Origin: an uncultured Aquimarina sp. | Lineage (GTDB): Bacteria; Bacteroidota; Bacteroidia; Flavobacteriales; Flavobacteriaceae | NCBI GenBank assembly: GCA_947500505.1 | Contig: CANMSL010000012.1 | Span: forward strand, 81,046 to 145,045 | Direction of reading: 5' to 3' | Length of the DNA stretch: 64,000 bases | Part shown: positions 9,947-18,994 of the stretch, in pieces | Numbering within the stretch: the stretch's first letter is position 1 | How the letters are laid out: each line of letters opens with the position of its first letter | Translations under genes and position numbers: made by a program | Notes under the pieces: generated by a model | Told to the model about the DNA's origin: nothing | Seen by the model: the letters and a program-made list of their open reading frames with translations, nothing else | The model's database searches: none

Positions 9947-11197
9947 TTACTTTAAAATTAATTCTTCTGTGTCTCCAAAGCTGTCATAGCTAGATGTTAC
10001 TACTTGATCACCGGGTAGTAAACCTTCTATAACTTCATAATATTCTGTGTTTTGACTTCCTAGACGGATATTTACTTTATATGCATTATTTCCGCCTTCA
10101 CTGATTTTGAAAATCCAATTACCGCCAGTTTTCTGAAAAAATCCGCCTTTGGGAATGAGTAAAGCTTGTTTTTCAGCACTTAAGGCTACACGAATTTGTA
10201 AGTTTTGCCCTCTACGAATTCCTTCTGGAACATCACTTTCGAAATGCATGTCCACCTGAAAACGTCCGTTAGTAACTTGTGTAAATACTTTTTTGATGAT
10301 GAGCGTATAAGTTTTTTCATTAAAAGTGAAGGTGCCCTTTTGGCCATTATAAATTCTGGAAATATAATGTTCATCAATATCTACACGAACTTTAAAACCA
10401 CTCAGTACATCAATTTGTCCCAGGCGCTCACCTTTATTTTTTGATTGTCCAATTTCTGCATCTAATGAAGTTAATTGCCCATCTACAGGAGCGCGTACTA
10501 CGAGATCACCTACTTTTTTGCGCATTAATTCTAGTGCACTTTGTGTTCTGGCGTAAGAACTTTGAGCCTGACTCAGTTCTTGTTTGGTTGCAGAAGAATC
10601 TTGACTCAATACCTGTTTTGCTAGTTGCATACGTTGTTTTTGATAGTTGTAATCGTTTTCAGAAGATTCATATTCCTGACGACCAACGGCTCCTTTATCA
10701 TATAATTTTTTATTTAGCTCATAGAGGCGCTTAGCTTCGATAAGATTGTTTTCTACATCTGTAAATTGATTTCGTCTATTAATCGTATTCTGGCGTGCAG
10801 CATTTTGAGAAATCTGCATCTGTGTTAATAAGTTGTATACTGATGTTTCCTGATTGATCAAACTTAATTCCAAATCCGTATTGGATAGCCTTAGAATGGG
10901 TTCGCCTTTCTTCATAATAGCACCATCTTCTACAAATATTTCTTCCACACGTCCACCTTCTAACGCATCCAAATAAATAGTAGTGATAGGCAACACAATT
11001 CCATTTACCGGAATGTTTTCTTGAAATACATCTTTCTTAATGGTATTGATTGCAATACGCTCTTTTTCTACATTCAATTTAGAACCCCCTGTAGATTGTA
11101 CAAAGACAAAAATGATTAGAGCTAATATCGCTAAGCCACCGATTGACATCGCTATACGTGATGTTGAAAATTTCTGTTTTTTAATTGGAACGTCCAT
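9947..11197 (-). CDS. RND/HlyD-family periplasmic adaptor subunit
   Basis: Translated from the ATG at 11195-11197 (MDVPIKKQKFSTS), 416 residues; an in-frame ATG 46 codons earlier exists but adds a segment with no family similarity and is less likely. One membrane helix (IAMSIGGLAILALIIFVFVQ) anchors the protein. A split lipoyl domain follows (VEEIFVEDGAIMKKGEPILRLSN and later DLVVRAPVDGQLTSLDAEIGQSKNKGERLGQI), joined by a long coiled-coil hairpin (about 115-230), then a beta-barrel and membrane-proximal domain. It would link the inner-membrane ABC complex to the outer envelope, as MacA does for MacB. It is first in the operon and divergent from the response regulator. Confidence 0.9.
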   Translation of the reverse strand: MDVPIKKQKFSTSRIAMSIGGLAILALIIFVFVQSTGGSKLNVEKERIAINTIKKDVFQENIPVNGIVLPITTIYLDALEGGRVEEIFVEDGAIMKKGEPILRLSNTDLELSLINQETSVYNLLTQMQISQNAARQNTINRRNQFTDVENNLIEAKRLYELNKKLYDKGAVGRQEYESSENDYNYQKQRMQLAKQVLSQDSSATKQELSQAQSSYARTQSALELMRKKVGDLVVRAPVDGQLTSLDAEIGQSKNKGERLGQIDVLSGFKVRVDIDEHYISRIYNGQKGTFTFNEKTYTLIIKKVFTQVTNGRFQVDMHFESDVPEGIRRGQNLQIRVALSAEKQALLIPKGGFFQKTGGNWIFKISEGGNNAYKVNIRLGSQNTEYYEVIEGLLPGDQVVTSSYDSFGDTEELILK

Positions 11198-11451
11198 GTT
11201 TGGTCTTTTGGTTACAGCTAGTACATAGTCAAGATGATGCCAAAAAAATAAAATGTTGATTTTCAGCAAGTAATGTTTTTTAGTAAAAATAAAAGTGTAC
11301 GGTTTCGATACACTTTGTGTTCGGAAATAGTACATTTAGAGCAATTAGATATTTTGTCGTCTAATTTTTATAGGTTAAAACTAATCTTAATAAAGTGGGA
11401 ATATTTTTATAAATGAATATGTCTACATTTTTGATAAGAAAGCGAAACGGT

Positions 11452-11513
11452 TGTATAGGTGTAAATTTTATAATTATCTACTTAAAATTATTTATAAAAT
11501 TTACACCTATACA
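11452..11513. promoter_or_regulatory. Perfect 22-bp inverted repeat in divergent promoter region
   Basis: The arms 11452-11473 and 11492-11513 are perfectly complementary (core ATAGGTGTAAATTTTATAA) with an 18-base centre. The repeat ends 23 bases before the start codon of the response regulator and lies 255 bases upstream of the adaptor start. NtrC-type activators bind dyads upstream of sigma-54 promoters, so this is a plausible binding site for the adjacent regulator. It could instead act as a hairpin in the 5' leader of the regulator mRNA. Confidence 0.6.
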
Positions 11514-11536
11514 TATAATATTGTAATATTGTATCA

Positions 11537-12883
11537 ATGGTATTAAAGGAAGCTACAATTTTAGTTATAGACGATGATGTAGATGTACTAACTGCATTAC
11601 GTCTTTTATTAAAACCTTTAGTGAAGGAGGTTGTTATAGAAAAGAATCCCAATAATATTGGTGCTCAAATAGAGCAGAAAAATTTCGATATCATTATTCT
11701 GGATATGAATTTTAATGGTTTGGTGAATACCGGTAACGAAGGGATATTTTGGTTAAATGAAATTAAAAAGAAAAAAGCTGGGACCGATGTCATTTTGATT
11801 ACCGCTTATGCGGATATTGATTTAGCTATTCGAGCGTTAAAAGAAGGAGCTTCTGATTTCTTAGTAAAGCCCTGGAAGAATGAAAAAATCATCAATACAA
11901 TAACTACCTTATTAGAGTCTAGAAAATCTAAAGATTCGAAAAAAAGAGTTTTACAAACAGGAACAAATACAATTATTGGAGAAAGTGAAGCCATAAAGGA
12001 TGTTTTTTTAAAGCTCAAAAAAGTGGCTCCAACGGATGCTAATGTACTAATCCTCGGAGAAAACGGTACCGGTAAGGATTTAATAGCAAGAGCACTACAT
12101 GATAATTCGCACAGAAGTGATAAACCTTTTGTAAAAGTTGATGTGGGTGCATTGACTTCTACACTTTTCGAGAGTGAATTGTTTGGCTATAGAAAAGGTG
12201 CATTTACAGATGCGAAAGAAGATCGGATAGGACGATTCGAAGCTGCAAACGGAGGAACCCTTTTTCTGGATGAGATTGGAAATATTACCTTAGGGCAACA
12301 AGTAAGGCTGTTAACGGTTTTGCAAAACAGATTGGTTACACCATTAGGGTCTAATGAAGAAATCCCAATTGATATTAGATTAATTTGTGCAACGAACATC
12401 GAACCAAAAGTTTTAGCTGATGAACAGAAGTTTAGAAAAGATTTAATTTATAGAATCAATACTGTAGATATCATAACACCACCGTTACGAGATCGTGGAA
12501 CGGATATCACATTATTGGCTAAACATTTTATTAGCATTTATGCAGATAAATATAATAAAAGTGCATTCACGTTAGATTCAGGATTTATTTCTAAACTAAA
12601 AAAGCATGATTTTCCGGGTAATGTAAGAGAGCTACAATATGTTTTGGAGCGTGCAGTTATTATGACTGACGGAAATGTGCTACAGCCCGAAGATTTAGTT
12701 TTTTCTTCTATAGAAAGACAAACAAATAATACCGCTACCACAACTATGAATTTAGACAGTATAGAAAAAAATGCGATTCTTACAGTTCTGGAAAAAAATA
12801 AGGGAAATGTCTCGAAGTCTGCAAAAGAGCTTGGAATTACGAGAGCGGCATTATATAGAAGGCTAGATAAGTATGAACTATAA
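11537..12883 (+). CDS. Sigma-54-dependent response regulator, NtrC family
   Basis: 448 residues in three domains. The receiver (1-125) has the acidic pair VIDDDVDV, phosphoacceptor Asp in IIILDMNF and the Lys in LVKPW. The AAA+ domain (about 145-380) has Walker A GENGTGKD, Walker B GGTLFLDEIG and an arginine-rich sensor region. The C-terminal Fis-type helix-turn-helix is GNVSKSAKELGITRAALYRRL. The loop that contacts sigma-54, normally GAFTGA, reads GAFTDA. The gene overlaps the kinase gene by 11 bases, forming a two-component operon that is divergent from the exporter operon, its likely target. Confidence 0.93.
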   Translation: MVLKEATILVIDDDVDVLTALRLLLKPLVKEVVIEKNPNNIGAQIEQKNFDIIILDMNFNGLVNTGNEGIFWLNEIKKKKAGTDVILITAYADIDLAIRALKEGASDFLVKPWKNEKIINTITTLLESRKSKDSKKRVLQTGTNTIIGESEAIKDVFLKLKKVAPTDANVLILGENGTGKDLIARALHDNSHRSDKPFVKVDVGALTSTLFESELFGYRKGAFTDAKEDRIGRFEAANGGTLFLDEIGNITLGQQVRLLTVLQNRLVTPLGSNEEIPIDIRLICATNIEPKVLADEQKFRKDLIYRINTVDIITPPLRDRGTDITLLAKHFISIYADKYNKSAFTLDSGFISKLKKHDFPGNVRELQYVLERAVIMTDGNVLQPEDLVFSSIERQTNNTATTTMNLDSIEKNAILTVLEKNKGNVSKSAKELGITRAALYRRLDKYEL

Positions 12884-14216
12884 GGGTTATATAACCAGAC
12901 TATTTTTAAGGATTCTAATTTTGGTAGGACTCATATTAGGTCTCGTGTACGCTATTGATAAAGAATATACTACCATTATTACTCTTGTAAGTTTTGTTAT
13001 TTTATATAATGGGTACGCTATTTATATGTTTGTTAAAAGGCGTTTTGTTGTAATGGATGACTTTTTTGAAGCGGTAAAATATCGTGACTTCTCCAGGTGG
13101 TTTCCTGAAGACAGAGGTCCTAAGGATATACGATTTCTGTACAGGGGCTTTAACGAGGTAAACCGCACAATCAAAGATATTAACTCTCAGAATGAAGCAC
13201 AATATGTCTACCTTCAGAAGATTCTGGAGATGGTAGATATTGGTATTATTGCCTATAATCTGGAAACAGGTGATGTGTTGTGGTCTAATGATTCGTTTAG
13301 AGATACATTGGATGTCCCGGCATTTAAGAATATTCGTTTTGTAGAAAAAAGAAAACCCGATCTATATGATGCAGTTTTTGAAACTTACCATAAAGAGCCG
13401 AATTCAATTTCTATAGCTGTACAGAATGAAAAAATAAAAGTATTAATATCTGATACGGTTTTTCAGGTTAAAGAAGACCCATTTAAGCTGATAGTTTTAC
13501 AAAACATTGATGATACCCTAAATAAAAATGAATCTGAAGCCTGGAAAAAACTATTAAGTGTAATGACTCACGAAATTATGAATTCTATTGCTCCTATTTC
13601 ATCGTTGGCAGATACATTGCAGTCACACTTGGAACTAACTTTGAATAACCCAGAAGAATATCCATTAGAATTAGAGGATCTAAATTCTGGTGTAAAAACT
13701 ATAAAAAATAGGAGTGAAGGTTTATTGAAATTTGCTAAAACGTATCGTAGTTTGAGCAAAGTGACGCATTTAAATCTAGAGAAGAAGAAGGTTACTGAAC
13801 TTTTTGATACTATACAACTCTTAATGCAACCTTCTTTGGATGTAAAAAATATTAAAATTGAGTTCAAAGTTGTGCCTCCAAAAATCGAATTGAATATTGA
13901 TAGTTATTTAATAGAACAGGTTTTGATTAATTTAATTTTAAATGCGGTTGACGCTTGTAAACATAAACCGACTCCAGAAATACGTGTAATCGCTGAACAA
14001 AAACCAAATAGAAATATCGTACTTAAGGTTTATGATAATGGTGCCGGTATTCCGCAGGATATTATGGATAGCATTTTTATTCCGTTTTTTACCAGTAAAT
14101 CTACAGGAAGCGGTATAGGTCTTAGTTTATGTAAACAGATCATGTTACTTCATAGAGGTAAAATTCTGGTTAATAGTAAAGAAGGAGAGGGAACTGTATT
14201 TACGCTGGTTTTTTAA
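12873..14216 (+). CDS. Sensor histidine kinase, NtrB-like
   Basis: 447 residues. Two N-terminal membrane helices (about 8-48, LFLRILILVGLILGLVYAI and IITLVSFVILYNGYAIYMF) have almost no periplasmic loop between them, so the signal is probably sensed in the membrane or cytoplasm. A PAS-like domain (about 105-220) follows. The dimerisation H-box is SVMTHEIMNSIAPI, with HExxN as in HisKA-type kinases. The catalytic domain has an N-box (VLINLILNAVDAC), G1 box (DNGAGIP) and G2 box (GSGIGLSLCKQI). It should phosphorylate the overlapping NtrC-type regulator. Confidence 0.93.
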   Translation: MNYKGYITRLFLRILILVGLILGLVYAIDKEYTTIITLVSFVILYNGYAIYMFVKRRFVVMDDFFEAVKYRDFSRWFPEDRGPKDIRFLYRGFNEVNRTIKDINSQNEAQYVYLQKILEMVDIGIIAYNLETGDVLWSNDSFRDTLDVPAFKNIRFVEKRKPDLYDAVFETYHKEPNSISIAVQNEKIKVLISDTVFQVKEDPFKLIVLQNIDDTLNKNESEAWKKLLSVMTHEIMNSIAPISSLADTLQSHLELTLNNPEEYPLELEDLNSGVKTIKNRSEGLLKFAKTYRSLSKVTHLNLEKKKVTELFDTIQLLMQPSLDVKNIKIEFKVVPPKIELNIDSYLIEQVLINLILNAVDACKHKPTPEIRVIAEQKPNRNIVLKVYDNGAGIPQDIMDSIFIPFFTSKSTGSGIGLSLCKQIMLLHRGKILVNSKEGEGTVFTLVF

Positions 14217-14241
14217 ATAAAACATTGATTTCAAATATTAT

Positions 14242-16506
14242 TTATTCTGCAATAGGAGCATTCACGCAGTGCTTAGGAATACCGAATCCATCTACTAGCA
14301 TTTCTACGTGAGGTCTTAATTCTGTAGATAGGCGTTCTACTCGTTGTCGTAAAGCTTTTGATTTATTACTGCCGATGTATCCTTGTTCTAAATACCAGGA
14401 AGCATCTTCGCGCAATTCATGTAACGCATGCAAAGTCCCTAATTTTTGAAATAATAATTTGTGCTTTTCTTCTTTAATTGTTTCGGTGAAATTAACAAAA
14501 GTTGTATAAGCCAGTTCTACACTATACGCTTTTCCCAGAGCTAATAAATGTGTTTGAACTTTCAAGAAAGCCTGATAAGAGGGAACTCCTTTTTTTATAT
14601 AATCCTTAATTCGCATTGCCGCAGTGTATGTAAGTCGTCTTGTGCGGTAATCAAACGCATGTTTATGAAATTTTGAGCTATATAAGTGATCTTTATCCGT
14701 GTTGTTGGTATAGGCTGGATTAATTGAATTGAATTTATCATTAAGTCTGGAGGTTAATAGTTTTAGGACGGCGGTAAATCCTGCGCTGTTAAATTCTGAA
14801 GTAAATTCTGACAGAATACCTTTGGCAGCTAACTGTAATAGAACATGATTATCTCCTTCAAAAGTTGTGAAAATATCTACATCGCCTTTGAGATCAGCGA
14901 TTTGATTCTCCATTAAATACCCTTTACCACCACAAGCTTCTCTACATTCCTGGATTGTTTGATTTGCAAACCAGGTAATGATGGATTTCAAACCAGCAAC
15001 TTGTGTTTCAATCTTTCGCTTATCGGGCATTCCTTCATTACTATATTCTTCCATTATATGAGTTAAAGTAACATCATACACATAACAGGAAGCAATTGGT
15101 GGTATTAGTCGTAATTGATGAGAAGGGTAATCCATCAAGAGATCCTCCTGAATTTTAATACTATCGTTAAATTGTCTTCTTTTTAAAGCATGTTTAACAG
15201 CGATGGTAAGTGCTTTTTTAGCACCACCCAGACCGGCACGGGCTACACATATCCTTCCTCCAACCAAAGTGCCTAACATCGTGAAAAAACGCTTATTGGA
15301 ATTCTTAATATCTGATAAATACTTTCCTTCGTCAGTAATATCTCCATATTTATTTAGTAAGTTTTCCTTGGGAACTTGTACTTGATGAAACCATATTTTA
15401 CCATTATCTACACCATTAAGGCCTAATTTATAACCGTTGTCTTCGATACGAATACCTGGTAACAGTTCATGGTTTTCATTACGAATAGGTACCAAAATTG
15501 CGTGTACTCCCTCATTCTTACCATTCACAATTAATTGTGCAAAAACTGATGCCATTTTGGCGTGTAAAGCATTTCCAATATATTCTTTATTATCATTATT
15601 TCCGGGAGTGTGTATGATAATGCTGTTTGTCTCCTTATCATAGGTAGCAGTAGTCTTTATACCTCTTACATTAGATCCATGCCCGGTTTCTGTCATAGCA
15701 AAACACCCTAGCAGATCAGCATTACCTGTATCCTTGAGATATTGATCGTGATGTTTTTTAGTACCTAACTTTTGGATACTTCCGCCAAACAAACCAAATT
15801 GTACTCCAAATTTTACTGCCAGGCTACCATCGACAAATATTAAACTTTCGAAAATGTTTGCGTAGGCAGGCATATTATCGATTCCTCCATATACTTCTGG
15901 ATAAGCCATGGATCCATATCCTTTTTTCGCAAGAAATTTTACCTGTTTCAATACATGTTCCCGAAATTCTTCCTTAGTTCTCCTTAGTTGCCATTTAAAA
16001 ATAGGATCGTTTAAGACTTTTCTGAAAGTATCTATGATAGGAGCGTTTTTTCCTTTCAGGATAGTATCGATCGATTCGGGATCATAAAGGTTCGAAGTAG
16101 CCTCTTTCTGTACTTCTACCTCAAATAAATGATGATAATGATTGGGTTGTATACCAAGGTTGATCTCTATCTCTTTTAAATTAGTATTAAAAGGACAATC
16201 GCTGTGATAATGACAAACAATTTTTTGGCTGAATGTTGAGAGCGGATATGTATCACCTTCTAAAAGCTTTACTTCCGAATTAGAAATGGTGTTCTTCCAA
16301 TTTTTGAACTCTTCATTTGTAGGAGGAACATCTTTATTTAACCAATTTATAAGTCTATGTTGGTCATTTTTGCTCAATGTTTGATCTTTTTCAATATGGT
16401 TTTTTACCACAGATATTTCAGAATGTGATAATAAATCATCAGACCAGATTACATAAAAAAATGGGATGTATTGTAAAATACCGGGAGTGTACTTAAGTAT
16501 GTTCAT
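14242..16506 (-). CDS. Acyl-CoA dehydrogenase / acyl-CoA oxidase-like flavoenzyme
   Basis: 754 residues, much longer than the ~380 of ordinary acyl-CoA dehydrogenases and near the length of acyl-CoA oxidases. An N-terminal helical extension (1-150) precedes the dehydrogenase fold. The signature CFAMTETGHGSNVRGI near 265 belongs to the flavin and substrate pocket, and TFEGDNHVLLQLAAKG near 555 matches the C-terminal FAD region with its catalytic-type glutamate. It should catalyse the first step of fatty acid beta-oxidation, alpha,beta-desaturation of acyl-CoA; whether electrons go to ETF or oxygen cannot be told here. It is a lone transcription unit with a small palindrome just upstream of its start. 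Confidence 0.88.
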   Translation of the reverse strand: MNILKYTPGILQYIPFFYVIWSDDLLSHSEISVVKNHIEKDQTLSKNDQHRLINWLNKDVPPTNEEFKNWKNTISNSEVKLLEGDTYPLSTFSQKIVCHYHSDCPFNTNLKEIEINLGIQPNHYHHLFEVEVQKEATSNLYDPESIDTILKGKNAPIIDTFRKVLNDPIFKWQLRRTKEEFREHVLKQVKFLAKKGYGSMAYPEVYGGIDNMPAYANIFESLIFVDGSLAVKFGVQFGLFGGSIQKLGTKKHHDQYLKDTGNADLLGCFAMTETGHGSNVRGIKTTATYDKETNSIIIHTPGNNDNKEYIGNALHAKMASVFAQLIVNGKNEGVHAILVPIRNENHELLPGIRIEDNGYKLGLNGVDNGKIWFHQVQVPKENLLNKYGDITDEGKYLSDIKNSNKRFFTMLGTLVGGRICVARAGLGGAKKALTIAVKHALKRRQFNDSIKIQEDLLMDYPSHQLRLIPPIASCYVYDVTLTHIMEEYSNEGMPDKRKIETQVAGLKSIITWFANQTIQECREACGGKGYLMENQIADLKGDVDIFTTFEGDNHVLLQLAAKGILSEFTSEFNSAGFTAVLKLLTSRLNDKFNSINPAYTNNTDKDHLYSSKFHKHAFDYRTRRLTYTAAMRIKDYIKKGVPSYQAFLKVQTHLLALGKAYSVELAYTTFVNFTETIKEEKHKLLFQKLGTLHALHELREDASWYLEQGYIGSNKSKALRQRVERLSTELRPHVEMLVDGFGIPKHCVNAPIAE

Positions 16507-16523
16507 AAAATGAAATTACAATA

Positions 16524-16541
16524 AATACTACTAATAGTATT
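16524..16541. promoter_or_regulatory. Palindrome upstream of the acyl-CoA dehydrogenase
   Basis: AATACTA and TAGTATT form 7-base arms around a CTAA centre, 18 bases upstream of the start codon. The position fits an operator at the transcription start, for example for a fatty-acid-responsive regulator, but nothing else supports this. Confidence 0.3.
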
Positions 16542-16605
16542 ACTGTATTATAAAGTAATTAACATTTGTTCTATTGATATTGGTTTTAATAAATTACAGT
16601 AAATT

Positions 16606-16659
16606 GAGAAGTAGGGAGGTAGAAGGAGTAAAACGTGTAAGAACGCTAGTTTGCTTTTG
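16606..16659 (+). repeat. Diverged short copy of the local repeat family (copy A)
   Basis: GAGAAGTAGGGAGGTAGAAG and the following bases resemble the core of copy B (16977 onward, AAGAAGTAGGGGAACTGAAG). The match is partial and covers about 50 bases at the start of the receptor remnant. Confidence 0.4.
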
Positions 16660-16974
16660 ATAATTCAATCGTTACTAGACTACACCTACACCAAACAAAG
16701 TAGAAAAGATGAACACAGTCAATCCTTTGATACCTGGAACGCTTCTTTATCGTACAGAAAAGACAAAGATGCTAAATGGGAATATACATTGAGGGCCACT
16801 AATATATTAGATGTAACATCACGAGTAAATAACAGAGCGACGAACCTTTTTGTTTCTTCTAACGAAACCTTAATTTTACCGAGATTTATAACCTTTAGAT
16901 TACGGTATGTACTTTGGTTCTTATATAACAAAATGGTTATATCAAACAATACAATGCGTGATAACCTTTTATAA
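16651..16974 (+). pseudogene. C-terminal remnant of a TonB-dependent receptor / outer-membrane beta-barrel protein
   Basis: About 85 codons resemble the last strands of OMP_b-brl_3 or TonB-dependent receptor barrels: YTYTKQSRKDEHSQSFDTWN, then WEYTLRATNILDV, then LPRFITFRLRYVL, the usual alternating aromatic end. Family members are 700-1000 residues and need a signal peptide and plug domain, none of which is found in any frame upstream. The frame runs on past the natural C-terminus through YVLWFLYNKM, so the true stop has also been lost. It is a non-functional relic beside a copy of the local repeat (16606-16659). Confidence 0.6.
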
Positions 16975-17054
16975 ATAAAGAAGTAGGGGAACTGAAGGAG
17001 AATCCAATATGCTGGGTTATGTTTTCTTTTAGCAAAGATTTGTTTGACTTATGT
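16947..17054 (+). repeat. Direct repeat bracketing the stress cluster, left copy (B)
   Basis: About 108 bases that align with 20061-20166. Shared blocks include TTATAAATAAAG, TTATGTTTTCTTTT and TTTGTTTGA in the same order and spacing. The copies are diverged but collinear and in the same orientation. No ORF or terminal inverted repeat is visible inside. Confidence 0.6.
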
Positions 17055-17318
17055 TCATGAAAATAAATTTTGAACGCAAGTAAAAGGAAATTTTTCTTAA
17101 ACATCCCTATTTATTGCTCAATATTATATTTAACATATGATTTGGATAAGGTATACAAATAGCAGGTATCTTTACTGTGTTAAAATTCGAAAAGCTCCAA
17201 TTTAATCTTGTTTCCCTAAATTCAATATTCTTTTTCTGCTATCTTTTTTTCTCAGCAATAATGCAAAAGAACATTTTTAAGTTAAACATAGGAATAGTAA
17301 ATAATAAACAGAAAAATA

Positions 17319-17513
17319 ATGAAAGAAGGAACAGTAAAATTTTTCAATACTGCCAAAGGATTTGGCTTTATAAAACTTAAGGATTCCGATGAGGATGTCT
17401 TTGTACACCAAAGCGGTGTGATTGATGAGATTAGTGAGAATGATAACGTAAAATTCAAGATGGAAAGAGGTCCAAAGGGAATGAATGCGGTGAATGTTGA
17501 GTTGGTCAAATAG
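17319..17513 (+). CDS. Cold-shock protein, CspA family
   Basis: 64 residues covering one complete cold-shock domain: KEGTVKFFNTAKGFGFIKLKDSDEDVFVHQSGV, with the RNA-binding motifs RNP1 (KGFGFI) and RNP2 (VFVHQ), then the last two strands ending VNVELVK. These proteins bind single-stranded RNA and melt secondary structure, at low temperature or more generally under stress. A T-rich, non-coding leader lies upstream, possibly a thermoregulated 5' UTR as in other csp genes (inference). A strong terminator follows 27 bases after the stop. Confidence 0.95.
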   Translation: MKEGTVKFFNTAKGFGFIKLKDSDEDVFVHQSGVIDEISENDNVKFKMERGPKGMNAVNVELVK

Positions 17514-17540
17514 TAGATCTTGTATCTTCAAAAATATCGA

Positions 17541-17565
17541 AAAGCCATCTGTTAAAGATGGCTTT
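17541..17565 (+). terminator. Rho-independent terminator of the cold-shock gene
   Basis: Arms AAAGCCATCT (17541-17550) and AGATGGCTTT (17556-17565) pair perfectly around GTTAA and run into a T-rich tract. Confidence 0.85.
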
Positions 17566-17636
17566 TTATGTCTTATATAGTATGGCAATGCTCAAACGTA
17601 TATGGTACTAATAAAATTCTTTACAAAAAATAAAAT

Positions 17637-17984
17637 ATGACAATACAAATAAAACTACTCTTAGTATTACTGATTTCATTTGGTATTTCTACTTCTCAAG
17701 AAATGAATGAAATATCACAAATAGAGGGAGTGTATCAAGGTCGAGTTGAGGACGGTTATTCATTTTGTCATAAAACGGCATCCGGATTAGAAAAAACGTT
17801 GATTTTTGATGAAATTCTGCCTGTTATACTAGAAAGAAATTTATTACATCCTGATAAAGATATCGGTGATAACTTTAGTATCTCGTTTATTAAACATACG
17901 GTGATTGATAACGAAATTACCACCGAAGTATCAACCATAATACGCTTACAAAAACTTGCGCCTGGGCAACATCTTGAAAAATGA
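17637..17984 (+). CDS. Small secreted protein of unknown function
   Basis: 115 residues starting MTIQIKLLLVLLISFGISTSQE, a clear signal peptide. The mature part of roughly 95 residues has EISQIEGVYQGRVEDGYSF near its start and looks alpha/beta, with one cysteine (HCK-type region YSFCHK), no lipobox and no recognisable domain. I do not recognise the family. It lies between the cold-shock gene and an AraC-type regulator, so a role in the same stress response is plausible only from context. Confidence 0.65.
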   Translation: MTIQIKLLLVLLISFGISTSQEMNEISQIEGVYQGRVEDGYSFCHKTASGLEKTLIFDEILPVILERNLLHPDKDIGDNFSISFIKHTVIDNEITTEVSTIIRLQKLAPGQHLEK

Positions 17985-18044
17985 TATAAGAATTAGCTTT
18001 CAATGATAAGCATATGCTTTATTTAACTACAGACATATACAAAG

Positions 18045-18611
18045 ATGAGTACAAAACTATTCATAAAATACATGGTCAGTTTACGATGTAGACTCTTGGT
18101 TAAGGATGAGTTAATAAAACTTGGTTTGCATTATGTCGTATTAGAATTAGGTGTTATTGAAATCCTGGAAGATATAACTAAAAACCAGCGCATACAACTG
18201 AAGAAAAATCTAAGTAAATCCGGTTTAGAATTGATGGAAAATAAAAAAAGTATTCTAATTGAGAAAATTAGAAATGTTATCATCGAAATGGTTCATTACA
18301 CAGATGAATTGCCCAAAGTCAATTATTCAGATTACATAAGTAAAACGGTTGGTTATAATTACACATATCTAGCCAACATTTTTTCTGAAGTAAAAGGTAT
18401 TACGATTCAACAATTTATTATCATACATAAAATTGAAAGAGTCAAAGAATTACTTATTTATGATGAATTAAATCTTACTGAGATTTCTTATAGATTACAC
18501 TACAGTAGCGTGGCACATTTATCCAATCAATTCAAAAAAATCACAGGTCTGACTCCTACGTTCTACAAGAAACTGAAGGAAAAACGAAAACGAAACCTAG
18601 AGGATCTATAA
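18045..18611 (+). CDS. AraC-type helix-turn-helix transcriptional regulator
   Basis: 188 residues. The C-terminal 95 form an AraC/XylS DNA-binding domain: YISKTVGYNYTYLANIFSEV is the first helix-turn-helix and LTEISYRLHYSSVAHLSNQF the second, followed by KKITGLTPTFYKK, the typical end. The N-terminal ~90 residues (MVSLRCRLLVKDELIKLGLH) are too short for a cupin sensor domain and lack a receiver or membrane segment. I recall this short form as a recurrent type in Flavobacteriia near small stress genes. It may regulate the cluster around it; the ligand is unknown. Confidence 0.85.
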   Translation: MSTKLFIKYMVSLRCRLLVKDELIKLGLHYVVLELGVIEILEDITKNQRIQLKKNLSKSGLELMENKKSILIEKIRNVIIEMVHYTDELPKVNYSDYISKTVGYNYTYLANIFSEVKGITIQQFIIIHKIERVKELLIYDELNLTEISYRLHYSSVAHLSNQFKKITGLTPTFYKKLKEKRKRNLEDL

Positions 18612-18814
18612 TTGCTGAATATTATAGCAACTTGATCCTTATTACATAGACCGTTTTTAATTACTGCTATTTTCTCAGGATCTTTAAAAGTGTGATATAT
18701 GTAATATAAGTCTGAACTAATGTAACACAATAAGACATTAATTAATCGATTTTTGTGTGCATAATAATACTACCCATAACAGCTTGGATATTACTAATAT
18801 TAAAACATAAAATC

Positions 18815-18931
18815 ATGTCAAAAGGAAACGAAGGTAAACCGAAATCAGGTAAAAAAGCTCCTGAAAAAAACTTAAAAGAAAAAAGGGCTGCAAAAGCAGC
18901 AAAAAGAAAGGAAAAAAGAAGTGAGGAGTAA
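18815..18931 (+). CDS. Very basic 38-residue protein
   Basis: An ATG at 18815-18817 opens a 39-codon frame, MSKGNEGKPKSGKKAPEKNL followed by an alternating Lys/Arg/Ala/Glu helix and TAA at 18929-18931. The protein is about one third lysine with no hydrophobic core, so it is probably disordered or nucleic-acid bound. Codon use and the good start context fit a real gene, and similar tiny basic proteins occur in other Flavobacteriia. It stands alone between the regulator and the cupin gene. Confidence 0.6.
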   Translation: MSKGNEGKPKSGKKAPEKNLKEKRAAKAAKRKEKRSEE

Positions 18932-18994
18932 ACTTCAATTGTAAGTCATACGTATCGCATTTGATCTTAGCATTAACCTTCTTTTATAATCTTG

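Noticed and set aside
10441..10734. 97-codon plus-strand ORF opposite the adaptor gene
   Set aside because: Antisense shadow of the coiled-coil region of the adaptor; no independent features.
11226..11241. Sigma-54 promoter for the exporter operon (TGGCA..TTGAC on the minus strand)
   Set aside because: The -12 GC is AC and TTG is displaced by one base; too weak to list as a feature.
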